Source: Accumulibacter sp964420975 (lineage in GTDB: Bacteria; Pseudomonadota; Gammaproteobacteria; Burkholderiales; Rhodocyclaceae). From it: a DNA stretch of 64,000 nucleotides. The DNA is taken from positions 131,136 through 195,135 of the forward strand of contig CAYQVH010000004.1 in assembly GCA_964420975.1 (NCBI GenBank), in the 5' to 3' direction. The position numbers and the translations under genes were made by a program. Of this stretch, positions 53,033 to 62,182 are shown piece by piece (positions within the stretch are counted from its first letter, which is position 1; each line of letters opens with the position of its first letter). Under the pieces are notes generated by a model, which was given only the letters and a program-made list of their open reading frames with translations, was not told the origin of the DNA and did not search any database.

Positions 53033-54082
53033 CTAGCCGGCGCCGGCCGCGAGCGCACGCGTGAGCTCAGCGGCGGGAATCTCGCGGCAGCCGGTAACCT
53101 TCTGGCCCGCCCACAGGGGCGAGAAATCACCTCTGCCTTCGGCTTCCGCCCGGGCCCGCAGCGGCGCGATGGCCGCGGCCGCCAGTGGGAAGTCCGGAGT
53201 TGGCGTGAGCGGACCGAGTTCGCGCATCAGCCGATTGACGATGCCGCGCGCCGGGCGGCCGGTAAACAGTGTCGTCAGTGCGGTCTGTGCCGCGTGTCGG
53301 CTCTTGATCGCGGCGCGGTGCACCGCGCTGGTCGTCGCCTCCGGGCACAGCAGATAGGCGGTTCCCACTTGGACCGCCGATGCCCCGCATGCCAGAGCTG
53401 CTGCCACGCCGTCCGCGTTGGCGATGCCGCCGGCGGCGATCACCGGGCACTTCACCGCCGTGACGATCTGCGGCAACAACGTAAATAGGGCCCCCTGCCT
53501 GCTCAAGTCCGATTCGAGAAAATGCCCGCGGTGGCCGCCTGCTTCCAGGCCTTGGGCGATGATCGCGTCGACGCCGCGCGCCTCGAGCCAGCGCGCTTCC
53601 TCGACGGTGGTCGCCGAAGACAGGATGCGCGCGCCGCTGCCACGGACGCGGGCCAGCAGCGCAGCGGCGGGCAATCCAAAATGAAAGCTCACCACCGCCG
53701 GGCGGTAGGTTTCCACCAGTTCGGCGGCGTCGGCATCGAACGGTCGGCGCGCCGGACCGGCGGGAATCGCGGCCAGATCGAGTCCGAGTTCACGGTAGTA
53801 AGGGGCGAGGCGGTCACGCCAGGCGGCCTCGCGTGCCTCATTCGGCGTCGGCGACGCATGGCAGAAGAAATTCACGTTCACCGGGTGTGCTCCCCCGGCG
53901 GCGCAGCGTTCCAGCTCGGATCGCAGCGCGTCTGCGGTCAGCATCGCCGCTGGCAATGATCCCAGACCGCCGGCGCCAGTCACGGCAAGCGCCAGGCTGC
54001 TGTCTTGTACCCCGGCCATCGGCGCCTGGATGATGGGTAACGCGATACCCAGGGATTCCAGCAAGCGATTCATCGCCATCAC
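53033..54082 (-). CDS. Nitronate monooxygenase (2-nitropropane dioxygenase family)
   Basis: A 349-residue FMN-dependent TIM-barrel enzyme. Motifs: PIIQAPMAGVQDSSLALAVT at the N-terminus, GVDAIIAQGLEAGGHRGHF containing the catalytic His, PVIAAGGIANADGVAAALA, and GASAVQVGTAYLLCPEA. It oxidises nitronates such as propionate-3-nitronate. Several close ATG codons (54082, 54079, 54073) are possible starts. It is followed on the same strand, upstream, by a truncated enoyl-CoA hydratase. Confidence 0.92.
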   Translation of the reverse strand: MMAMNRLLESLGIALPIIQAPMAGVQDSSLALAVTGAGGLGSLPAAMLTADALRSELERCAAGGAHPVNVNFFCHASPTPNEAREAAWRDRLAPYYRELGLDLAAIPAGPARRPFDADAAELVETYRPAVVSFHFGLPAAALLARVRGSGARILSSATTVEEARWLEARGVDAIIAQGLEAGGHRGHFLESDLSRQGALFTLLPQIVTAVKCPVIAAGGIANADGVAAALACGASAVQVGTAYLLCPEATTSAVHRAAIKSRHAAQTALTTLFTGRPARGIVNRLMRELGPLTPTPDFPLAAAAIAPLRARAEAEGRGDFSPLWAGQKVTGCREIPAAELTRALAAGAG

Positions 54083-54086
54083 TCCG

Positions 54087-54436
54087 TCATGCAGGTCCAG
54101 TTTCCGTGATGCCGCTCATTGCCCGCACCAGGTCGGCGCCGAGTTGGGCCGCGGCATCGAGCGGCATGTCTAGGCCTCGGTGCAGCGCCTTCCAGGTGAG
54201 CTGCACGGCCAGCGGCGAGTTCGGCAGGATGTCCGCCAGCCAGGCCATCACTTCCTCGACGACCCGCTCGGAATCGACCACGGCGTGCACCAGCCCGATC
54301 GACAGGGCGGTTTCGGCATCCACTGCTCGTCCGCGCAGCAGCAGCTTTGCAGCGTGCGTTCGGCCGACGAGCCGCGCCAGGCGCGTGGTGCCGCCGAATC
54401 CGCCCACGGCGCCGATCCTGACTTCCGGATTCTAGC
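54087..54436 (-). pseudogene. 5'-truncated enoyl-CoA hydratase/isomerase
   Basis: The C-terminal half of a crotonase-fold protein reads leftwards: EVRIGAVGGFGGTTRLARLV, then AKLLLRGRAVDAETALSIGL and VHAVVDSERVVEEVMAWLAD. The N-terminal half with the CoA-binding and oxyanion-hole loop is missing; the break at about 54436 coincides with the edge of the 170-bp element. It is presumably non-functional. Before truncation it may have been co-transcribed with the nitronate monooxygenase. Confidence 0.85.
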
Positions 54437-54601
54437 AGCCTGCCGGACTTGATGGGTCGAAGCGAAAAAAGCGGGGAGCGGGGACAGATTTTCACGAATA
54501 TTTCAAGCCAATAGTCGAACTATTGGCGCCGGAATGCGGGGAAATAGGGACCGCTGCCCCACTTTTTGCAGCCGACTGGGTCAAGTCCGACAGGCTGCTA
54601 G
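54432..54601. mobile_element. 170-bp MITE-like element with imperfect terminal inverted repeats
   Basis: The ends are inverted copies of one another: CTAGCAGCCTGCCGGACTTGA (from 54432) and, inverted, the same with one mismatch (to 54601), extending imperfectly to about 28 bases. The interior is non-coding and includes GGGGACAGATTTTCACGAA and a small dyad AATAGTCGAACTATT. It truncates an enoyl-CoA hydratase on one side and a histidine kinase on the other. It was probably mobilised in trans by a related IS. Confidence 0.7.
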
Positions 54602-56210
54602 ACAGTTCGTCAACGGCAAGGCCAGACAGAGTCGCGTACCGCCGATCGCCGACGGCAAGGGCCGCAGGCTGCCGCCGTGCAGGGCCGCGACGCGTTGCGC
54701 GATCGCCAGGCCGAGGCCGCCAATACCGCCGCTGGTGCGCTGGTGCGGCGGGTCGCGCAGCGACTTGCCCTGCTCGAGACGACTCAACACTTCTGTCGAC
54801 AGACCGGGGCCGGAATCTTCGACCACTACCTCGGCTCGCCCGTCTTCACGTCGCAGACTAACGCGCACCGGTGCAGCGCCCGCGGCGTGCCGCATGGCGT
54901 TGTCGAGCAAGTTGCTCAGCGCTCGCTCGATGAGCTGCAGATCGCCCTCCAACTCCAGGGGACCGGGGGCGCGCCATGCAAGGTCACAGGCGGAGGCCCT
55001 TCACCGAGGTCGAACTTCTGTACTGTGTCGGTCACCAGTTCGTCGAGCCGGAAACGCTCGCGATGCAGCACCTGATCGGTAGACTGTAACGCCGCCAGTT
55101 CGAACAGTTGCTGCGAGAGGCGGCGAACCTTGTCACTCTGGGCCAGCGCCGCCGTCAGCACGCGCTCGCGCTGCCCCGACTCGGCCAGCGTTTTTCCAGC
55201 CAGTGCTTCGAGCTGACCGTGCAGTGCCGTCAGTGGCGTTCGCAGGTCATGTGCGACGCTGGCCATCATCTCGCGGTGCTCGCTTGCCTGCTGTTGTTCG
55301 CGTGCCGCTTGCGCCTCGATGCGTTGCGTCATCGCGTCGAAAGCGGCGCTGATGGCGCTCACCTCGTCGCCGGAGCTACGTTCCTGCCCGCCCGTCGGTG
55401 CGCGACAACCGTCAGCGTCGAGGGGTTCAGGCTACGCAGGGAGTAGTCTCGCAGGCGACCGGCCAGACGATGCAGAGGCTGGGTGAGGCGGCGAAACACA
55501 AAGACGCCAACCAAAAGCGTTACCAGCATTCCAGCCGCAGCAACCAGGCCGGCACCTTGCCAGACCCGGCGCAGGCTGAGCTGCCCGGCGACCTGCTCGC
55601 GCGCCGGCCCGTCGAGCACGACGTACAGGTACCCCGGCGGCCGTGAGTCACCCACACGCGGCGGGAACATCGCGGCGCTGAAGATGCGAGGCACACCCGA
55701 GCCCATTGGGTCGGTACCACGCAGCGGCAAGGCAGCACCCGCCAGGAAGTTGCGCACGGCCTGGAGGTCCCCCTGTTCCTGCCGCACCATGCCGGGATCG
55801 CCGATGTACGCCTGGACGCGGCCGTCCGCATCGAGGACATAGACCTGGATACCCGGGTTGACCACCATCAGCATCGACAGCAGCGCCGCGCGCGCCTCGC
55901 CAGTCCATGCGACAGCCGTTGCAGCGCCTCCTCTTCGTGCTCCGCTGGACGTGTCGGCCGACCGGGCGCTGAGCATGATTACCGGCACGTCCGCGTGGCG
56001 CGCCCGCAGATGGCGGCAGACGTCCCAGCCGTCGGCACCCGGCAGCATGAGGTCCAGCAGGACCATGTCCCAGCGCTGACGATCGATTGACGCCATCGCC
56101 TGTAGACCGTCGGACTCGCGATGCAGCCGGTAGCCGGCTTCCTCCAGGTGTAGACGCAAGGCGGCGGCAATCGCGTCGTCGTCCTCGACGAGCAGCAGTT
56201 GCTCGTTCAT
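54602..56210 (-). pseudogene. Collapsed two-component system: receiver fused to sensor kinase, frameshifted
   Basis: The locus starts as a response regulator (MNEQLLLVEDDDAIAAALRL; Asp53 in LLDLMLP). At about residue 86-100 (near 55930) it passes straight into the periplasmic sensor of a kinase (LMVVNPGIQVYVLDADGRVQ), then a helix (219-239) and HAMP. The kinase then changes frame near 55380, gives HisKA (SVAHDLRTPLTALHGQLEAL), changes frame again near 54945, and ends with the ATPase domain (LSNLLDNAMRHA, GIGGLGLAIAQRVAALHGG). The end is cut by the 170-bp element. A roughly 1-kb deletion removed the regulator's DNA-binding half and the kinase start. Confidence 0.85.
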
Positions 56211-56277
56211 CGGGCAACCGGTATCGCGCGCGGGCGGCGCCGGGGCGTCCAGGAAAGGGAAACGACGAGCTTCGGCG

Positions 56278-57039
56278 TCACGCCGGCGCGACGAGAGACG
56301 CCGACGGCTCGCCGCGGCGCCGACGCGACAGCCAACCGGCGGCGAACAGGCTGGTGGCCATCAGCGCAGACGTGGCGGGTTCCGGAACGACCGCGAAGCT
56401 GATTCGGTAGACGTCCGAGTCGGCGGCCAGCCCGCTTGTGAAGACGTAGCCGGCACCCGTGGTCAGTCCGTCGAAACCGGCAAGTTCGGCGAAATTGAAG
56501 CTGACGACGCCGTTCTGCGGCGTGCGCAGGTCGTTGTTGCCGACGAAAGCCGCCGCCAACGGATCAAACAGCTCGGATCCAGCATCCCAGATGTCGCGTG
56601 CTTTCTGCGTGATCGTTCCAATCAGCAGATTGCCGGCGGCGTCGAACAAGCGGAAGCGCGTCGGCGAGTCGTTGCCAATGAAGAAGTCGTTGCTGGGCAC
56701 GACCATCGCGGCGAAGGTGAAGAAGGGATTCAGCATCGTATCTACCAGGAAGCGGCTGCTACGGCTCTCCCCAGGCTGTAGCAGACCACCAATCGTGCCG
56801 CGCGTCGCGCTTGGATCGGCCGCCGCGAAGGCCGGGTGCCAGGCCGAGCCGCTGCCGCCTTCGGCCACCGAGACGATCGCCGACGTCGCGGTCTCACCCG
56901 TGTTGAAGGCGTCAAAAGTGCCGTTGTTGAAGCCCAGGTGCAGCGGCGCGAAGCTGATGCTGTTGCTGGGTGCAAGGTTCTCGACCTTCACGGTAACGTT
57001 GAGCTGGGCTGCACCGGCTGTCGCGCACAAGGCGAGCAC
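56278..57039 (-). CDS. PEP-CTERM exported protein with spondin-type domain
   Basis: An exported protein of about 253 residues or slightly more. A signal-peptide core (VLALCATAGAAQ) leads into a Spondin_N-like domain (VTVKVENLAPSNSISFAPLH, NTGETATSAIVSVAEGGSGS, VPSNDFFIGNDSPTRFRLFD) and a C-terminal PEP-CTERM anchor (VPEPATSALMATSLFAAGWL then SRRRRGE). The start given is a GTG at 57039, but the signal peptide seems short. An AGGAG site lies upstream, followed by an in-frame ATA (57087) where an ATG would be expected. The C-terminal extension after the Arg cluster is atypical. Confidence 0.8.
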   Translation of the reverse strand: MLALCATAGAAQLNVTVKVENLAPSNSISFAPLHLGFNNGTFDAFNTGETATSAIVSVAEGGSGSAWHPAFAAADPSATRGTIGGLLQPGESRSSRFLVDTMLNPFFTFAAMVVPSNDFFIGNDSPTRFRLFDAAGNLLIGTITQKARDIWDAGSELFDPLAAAFVGNNDLRTPQNGVVSFNFAELAGFDGLTTGAGYVFTSGLAADSDVYRISFAVVPEPATSALMATSLFAAGWLSRRRRGEPSASLVAPA

Positions 57040-57331
57040 CGCGGCACCGACGGTGAGGCGAGCCAGGGTGAAATCAGTATGGTATATGAGGGTTCTCCTG
57101 TCAGGATGTGGCGGTCAGCAACCGAGCCCGCAAGGCAGACTCGCCAAGCCGATCATAGGTAGCCCGCATCCCGCAGTCCTCATCGAAAGATCACGGCGCC
57201 GTGAAGCCCTCCGGCAAGCGGGCGAGCTTCACGCGGCGTCGGCGAGCGTCTCACGACCGGGTAAGCTGATAGGGTAGGAGATCAGGGGCAGCCGACGGAC
57301 GCTTGAGCGTTGAAGTGCATCCCGGGAGCGC

Positions 57332-58276
57332 TCATGGAGTCAAGTGATCGTCAAGTCGCTTGCTGATGGCGGCACGCGCGGTGGCAACCGCCTTGACGGC
57401 GACAAGCGCCAGCGCTCCGGCAATGAGGCCGACGAGGAGGTCGAGCACGAGGGGGAGCGTCGCCTGTGCGAAGACGCCCACGGCTGGCAGCTCGCCAGCC
57501 CTTGCCGCAAGCGCTTCGATTCCGTGGTGCAGTGGCGGCAGCCCGTGGCTCAGGATGCCGCCGCCGACGAGAAACATCGCGGCCGTACCGACGACGGTCA
57601 GGAGTTTCATCAGTCGGGGCGCGGCGAGCACCAGGGTCCGGCCAATCGTTTGCGCCACCGTTCCCCGTCGTGTCAGCAGGTGGAGTCCGAGATCGTCGAG
57701 CTTGACGATGCCGGCGACCGTGCCGTAGACGCCGACGGTCATCAGCAGCCCGACGCTGGAAAGGACGGCGACCTGGGTGGCGAACGACGCGTGGGCAACT
57801 GTACCGAGGGTGATGACGACGATTTCGGCGGAAAGAACGAAGTCGGTTCGGATCGCGCCTTTGATCTTTTCTGCCTCGAAGAGCGTCGGGTCGTCGCCTG
57901 CCGTTGGCGCGTCGGGGCCGTCATTCGCCGCAGAATGCAGTGGCGGCGGGTGGTGGACCAGCTTTTCGACGCCTTCAAGACACAGGTAGAGGCCGCCGAT
58001 CATCAGCAGCGGGACGACGGCCGACGGCAGCAGGCTACTGATCGCCAGCGCTGCCGGCACCAGAATCAGCTTGTTCTTCAGCGAGCCGACGGCAACCGCC
58101 CAGACGACGGGCAACTCGCGTTCTGCACGTACGCCGGCGACCTGTTGCGCATTCAAGGCCAAGTCGTCGCCGAGGACGCCGGCTGTCTTGCGTGCGGCCA
58201 CCTTGGTCATCAGGGCGACGTCGTCGAGGATCGTCGCGATGTCGTCAATCAGCGCGAGCAAACTGGCTCCGGCCAT
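57332..58276 (-). CDS. DUF808 (YedI-type) membrane protein
   Basis: A 314-residue multi-span inner-membrane protein of the DUF808 family: MAGASLLALIDDIATILDDV, then KVAARKTAGVLGDDLALNAQ and VVWAVAVGSLKNKLILVPAA are family-typical. About seven hydrophobic segments are visible. The function is unknown. It is divergent from the aminotransferase gene; 183 bases separate the starts. Confidence 0.9.
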   Translation of the reverse strand: MAGASLLALIDDIATILDDVALMTKVAARKTAGVLGDDLALNAQQVAGVRAERELPVVWAVAVGSLKNKLILVPAALAISSLLPSAVVPLLMIGGLYLCLEGVEKLVHHPPPLHSAANDGPDAPTAGDDPTLFEAEKIKGAIRTDFVLSAEIVVITLGTVAHASFATQVAVLSSVGLLMTVGVYGTVAGIVKLDDLGLHLLTRRGTVAQTIGRTLVLAAPRLMKLLTVVGTAAMFLVGGGILSHGLPPLHHGIEALAARAGELPAVGVFAQATLPLVLDLLVGLIAGALALVAVKAVATARAAISKRLDDHLTP

Positions 58277-58459
58277 GGTGTCGGGACCTTTCGAAGGAAT
58301 CGTTTGTGGGACAGGTCTTTCGGGGAGGGCGCTGGTTCCGGATTCTAGCCGATTGCCAGCACGGCCACCAAAGGGCCTCCAGGACTGGCGCGACGGCGGG
58401 GGTTGGCGTTATCCTCCGTCTCCTGTCACCCCTGCCTTGCCAACTAACCGGAGAATTCA

Positions 58460-59602
58460 GTGCCTGCGCTGCTGCCGCAACCAGACCCCGATGGCCTGCT
58501 CGAATACTCGGTGGTGTATACCGACCGGGCTTTGAATCACATGTCGAAGCGCTTTCAGGGTGTGATGAACGACATCGCACGGATTCTGAAGCGCGTCTAC
58601 CACGGCCAGCGGGCGATCATTGTTCCCGGCAGCGGCACATTTGGGATGGAGGCTGTCGCGCGCCAGTTCGCTGCAGGGCAGACGTGTCTGGTCATCCGTA
58701 ATGGCTGGTTCAGCTATCGCTGGACACAGATTTTCGAGATGGGCCAGATCCCGTCGGCGTGCACGGTGCTGAAGGCACGTCGTGTAGGGGAGGGGGCGCA
58801 GGCGCCGTTTGTGCCGCCGCCGATCGATGAAGTGCTGGCGCGTATCCGCGACGAACGTCCGGCAGTCGTCTTTGCGCCGCACGTTGAAACGGCGTCCGGA
58901 ATGATCCTGCCTGATGACTACCTGCGCGCTCTCGGTGCCGCCGTGCGCTCGGTCGATGGTCTGTTTGTCCTTGACTGCGTCGCCTCCGGTGCGGTGTGGG
59001 TCGATATGGTCGCGAGCCACGTCGATGTCCTCATCAGTGCGCCGCAGAAGTGTTGGACAGGATCGCCTTGTTGCGCGTTGGTCGTGCTCGGTGAACGCGC
59101 GTGTCGGCGCATTGAGGCAACCACGAGTAGCAGCTTTGCCTGTGACCTCAAAAAGTGGTTGCAGATCATGGACGCCTACGAGAGCGGCGGTCACGCGTAT
59201 CACGCGACGATGCCGACCGACGCACTGGCGGCGCTGCGCGAGGTGATGCTCGAGACCGAGCGTTACGGCTTCGAGCGGGTGAAGCAGGAACAGCAGGAGC
59301 TCGGTCGCCGCGTTCGCGAGATGCTTGTCGGGAAGGGTTTCCCCAGCGTCGCCGGCAAGGGATTCGAGGCGCCGGGCGTCGTTGTCAGTTACACCGACGA
59401 CGCGGAGATTCAGTCAGGCCGGAAGTTCCTGGCAGTTGGCGTGCAGACGGCCGCCGGCGTGCCGCTGCAGTGCGACGAGCCGGCTGATTTTCGCAGTTTC
59501 CGCATTGGGCTCTTCGGGCTCGAAAAGCTGCACCATCCCGATCGCACGGTAAGCAGCCTGGCGACAGCGGTTGACCAGGTGCTGGCGGAACGCGCGTCTT
59601 AA
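58460..59602 (+). CDS. Class V aminotransferase (alanine-glyoxylate / serine-pyruvate type)
   Basis: A 380-residue PLP enzyme. The cofactor Lys197 is in SAPQKCWTGSP, and the conserved GSGTFGMEAV binds the phosphate. The Asp that pairs with the pyridine ring is in FVLDCVASGAVWVDM, and HVETASGMILPDDYL is the family motif. The GTG start at 58460 has a GGAGAATTCA ribosome-binding site. The amino donor cannot be deduced. The gene looks intact and solitary. Confidence 0.9.
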   Translation: MPALLPQPDPDGLLEYSVVYTDRALNHMSKRFQGVMNDIARILKRVYHGQRAIIVPGSGTFGMEAVARQFAAGQTCLVIRNGWFSYRWTQIFEMGQIPSACTVLKARRVGEGAQAPFVPPPIDEVLARIRDERPAVVFAPHVETASGMILPDDYLRALGAAVRSVDGLFVLDCVASGAVWVDMVASHVDVLISAPQKCWTGSPCCALVVLGERACRRIEATTSSSFACDLKKWLQIMDAYESGGHAYHATMPTDALAALREVMLETERYGFERVKQEQQELGRRVREMLVGKGFPSVAGKGFEAPGVVVSYTDDAEIQSGRKFLAVGVQTAAGVPLQCDEPADFRSFRIGLFGLEKLHHPDRTVSSLATAVDQVLAERAS

Positions 59603-59699
59603 GCGGTCGGCTGCGGCGCCGACGGCCTCTCAACAAACACCTCCCAAGTGACGGGTTTCGAGAGAGGTTTTTGGGCGGGTTGTTCCGTGGCGACGAGCC

Positions 59700-59891
59700 T
59701 CATTCCCTTTTTTCTGCCCGCTGAGCGAGATGCCGCAGGACTCGTTGGCGAGAGCACTCCTGGCAATAGTTCTGGCCGTGGTCGGTGTGCTCCTCGCCCG
59801 TGGTGAGCATCGTGTAGATCCGGCGGGCGAGTTTGTGCGCGGCAGCGGTGACGGCCTTGGGTTGGTCGATGCGTGAGCAGAGGCGCCTGAA
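59700..59891 (-). pseudogene. IS110-type transposase remnant (C-terminal end)
   Basis: On the minus strand the sequence FRRLCSRIDQPKAVTAAAHK is followed by LARRIYTMLTTGEEHTDHGQ and RQRVLRHLAQRAEK. This resembles the C-terminal tail of IS110/IS116 transposases. A frame change near 59705 (an A run) moves the expected continuation (MRLVATEQPA) into another frame. There is no N-terminal part. Confidence 0.6.
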
Positions 59892-60139
59892 GTTTCGGCC
59901 CGCTGAAAGAACTGGTGCAGAGGCAATGCGCTAGCCGCGCGTCTCAACAGGAGGCGGAGACCCCGTTTGAACCAGGAGAAGGCGCTTCGGTAGGCCTTGT
60001 GGACGGTCCAATGAACCTAAGAACCGCAGTTACCCCAGGGCATTTGCATGATCTGGCCGCAAATGTCGCGTTGGCGGAGGGCCAATTGCGGCGAGGGTGA
60101 GCTTGAGGTGATCGCAGCACAGCTGCCAGACCGATCGTA
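59892..60139. other. Intergenic stretch before the IS66 element
   Basis: No coding sequence could be supported in these 248 bases. It connects the IS110 remnant to the IS66 left end. Confidence 0.4.
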
Positions 60140-60164
60140 ACCGGTAACTACGCGGCGTAGGCGG

Positions 60165-61721
60165 CTATTTGGCCAAGCTGGCCAGTGGTGAGCGCAGCGG
60201 GTTTGCGGCGAAGAGCTTCTTCCACATCCGGGGCATCAGTTCCTGGACACGATCGGCCGGATGTTGGCCGACCCGCTGGAGCACATCGACCAGGTAGTCG
60301 TACGGATTGATGCCGTGCAGCCGACAGGTCACGATCAGGCTCTGGAGGATCCCGACGTGCCTGGCCCCCAACTCGGTCCAGCAGAACAGCCAGGCCTTCC
60401 GACCCATGGGGATCGCACGCAAGGCACGTTCGAGGTGGTTGGTGTCGATCGGCACGTCGGGATCGATGAGAAATACCTCCAGCCCGCCTCGTCGGTCGCG
60501 GGCATAGGCCAGCGCCTTGGTCAGCGGATTGCTGGGGAGCAATCGCTGCGCCGCGAAGCGTTCGCCCACCCAGGCAAAGAAGCGCTCGACGACCGGCTTC
60601 GCGTGCTCCAGGCGATAGTCCCGCTTGCGTGGGCCGGTCAGTTTTTCCCTGCGGATGTGCTCTTCCACCTGATACAGTTCGCCGATCAGTGTCAACGCCA
60701 GCGCAGCCGCTTCGGGTTCGACGGTTTGCGCCTCGAAGAAGCCGCGGCGGGTATGCGCCCAGCACTGGGCAGGTGTGATCCCGGTCTTGGCCGCATAGTG
60801 AGCATAGGCGTGGTAGCCATCGGACAGCAGGACCGCCCGCTCGGCAGGGGTCAGACCCAGCGCGGCGTCGACGTGTTTGATCTCGCGACTCGCGAAGAAG
60901 GGGAAACAGATCTCGTCGAGTTCCCCATAGACCGGCCAGAAATAGGCCTTCTTCAGTGGGCCCGGGCCCGCCTGCCCGGCCTTGATCGGCGTCTCGTCCA
61001 TGGCCTTGACTCGGGATTCGCGAATCGAGGCGAACTGGGTGTTGTAGATCGGTTCGAGAAGTCCGATCCCCTGCTGGGCGATCTGCGTGAGCCACGGACG
61101 ACTGACGGTGAAACCCGCATCGGTCAGGCGCTGGTGCTGGCGATAGAGCGGCAGGTGGTAGGCAAATTTGTCGATCAGCAAGCCGGCGACGAAGCTCACG
61201 TCGGCCCGACTGCCGTCGATGACGCCGACAGGTGCGCTGGCACAGACGAGTTCTGCAGTCTTCTTCAGCTTGACCACCGGCCGGCGATACTGGATCACCC
61301 CGTAACTCCCCGGCCGTTGGGCCAGGCGATAGCTTTCCTTGTGGCGGATGACCTCGTAGTCTTCGGGAGAGAGGCCGTCGGTTTCCGGAGCGGGAAGTTC
61401 GATGACTTCGACCACGACGCGTGTCTCGTCGAAGAAGGGTACGGCTTCGTCGTCGTTGCGCCGGGTCGCCGGCTGGCGGGTATGGGCGGCAACCTGGCGG
61501 CCTTTGAGCTCCGGCAGCGTGGGCTGGGTGAGCAACTCGCCCAAACTCATCTGGCCGTTGGCTCCGACCTCGATGCGTCGTTCGCTCTTTTGACCGAAGA
61601 GCTGGCGCTTGAACCCGTCGAGTTGCTGTTTGAGGGCGGTGATTTCCTGACGCAGGAGCGCCTCGGTTTTCTCCCGGTTGCGCAGGGATCCGATCCGTTC
61701 GGCGATCGGTTGCAGGCTCAA
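60165..61721 (-). CDS. tnpC: IS66 transposase TnpC
   Basis: A 518-residue transposase: N-terminal leucine-zipper-like helix (ALLRQEITALKQQLDGFKRQ then LFGQKSERR), DDE domain (Asp in VKAMDETPIKAG, Asp in AVLLSDGYHAYAHYA), and a C-terminal part with NHLERALRAIPMGRKAWLFC. The usual CxxC zinc-ribbon between the zipper and the catalytic core has no cysteine pairs here, marking a variant subgroup. It appears full length. Confidence 0.9.
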   Translation of the reverse strand: MSLQPIAERIGSLRNREKTEALLRQEITALKQQLDGFKRQLFGQKSERRIEVGANGQMSLGELLTQPTLPELKGRQVAAHTRQPATRRNDDEAVPFFDETRVVVEVIELPAPETDGLSPEDYEVIRHKESYRLAQRPGSYGVIQYRRPVVKLKKTAELVCASAPVGVIDGSRADVSFVAGLLIDKFAYHLPLYRQHQRLTDAGFTVSRPWLTQIAQQGIGLLEPIYNTQFASIRESRVKAMDETPIKAGQAGPGPLKKAYFWPVYGELDEICFPFFASREIKHVDAALGLTPAERAVLLSDGYHAYAHYAAKTGITPAQCWAHTRRGFFEAQTVEPEAAALALTLIGELYQVEEHIRREKLTGPRKRDYRLEHAKPVVERFFAWVGERFAAQRLLPSNPLTKALAYARDRRGGLEVFLIDPDVPIDTNHLERALRAIPMGRKAWLFCWTELGARHVGILQSLIVTCRLHGINPYDYLVDVLQRVGQHPADRVQELMPRMWKKLFAANPLRSPLASLAK

Positions 61722-61750
61722 GGTCGCCGCCTCTTCGAGACGGGAAACGG

Positions 61751-62182
61751 TCAGGATAGGCGCTCCATTCTTGTCGCCATTATACCCGGCGAAACCACCG
61801 CAAGTCTATGTTTACAAGTCGGTTTGTGTGCAATTTCAGGGGGCTTCGGGAGCCGGTAGCGCTTCCTGAGGCGGCCCGGTTCAATTCCTTCGAGCAGCAG
61901 CTTCAGACCCGTCCAGTCGGTTTCCCGCGTGCTGACTTTCGACCAGTCGGAGACGAAGCGGCCGGCTTCGAGACGCTTGCCCCACAGGCAGAAACCGGTG
62001 CGATCCCAGTAGAGAACCTTCACCTGGGTGGCTCGCCGGTTGAAGAAGACGAACAGTTGCCCGCTCAAGGGGTCCTGAGCCAAGGCGTGACGCGTCAGCG
62101 CATACAGGCCGTCGAAGGAATTGCGCAGGTCGACCGGCCGGCCATAAACCTGTACCCGAATCTGTCCTTCGGGGAAGAACAT
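61751..62182 (-). CDS. tnpB: IS66 accessory protein TnpB
   Basis: A 143-residue IS66 Orf2: MFFPEGQIRVQVYGRPVDLR, then FDGLYALTRHALAQDPLSGQ and LFVFFNRRATQVKVLYWDRT are diagnostic. The ATG at 62182 overlaps the tnpA stop. The C-terminus is about 25 residues longer than usual. It is required for transposition of IS66 elements. Confidence 0.92.
   Translation of the reverse strand: MFFPEGQIRVQVYGRPVDLRNSFDGLYALTRHALAQDPLSGQLFVFFNRRATQVKVLYWDRTGFCLWGKRLEAGRFVSDWSKVSTRETDWTGLKLLLEGIEPGRLRKRYRLPKPPEIAHKPTCKHRLAVVSPGIMATRMERLS

Noticed and set aside
60261..61859. A 532-codon plus-strand frame opposite the IS66 transposase
   Set aside because: It mirrors the TnpC coding frame; no recognisable domain and no ribosome-binding site.
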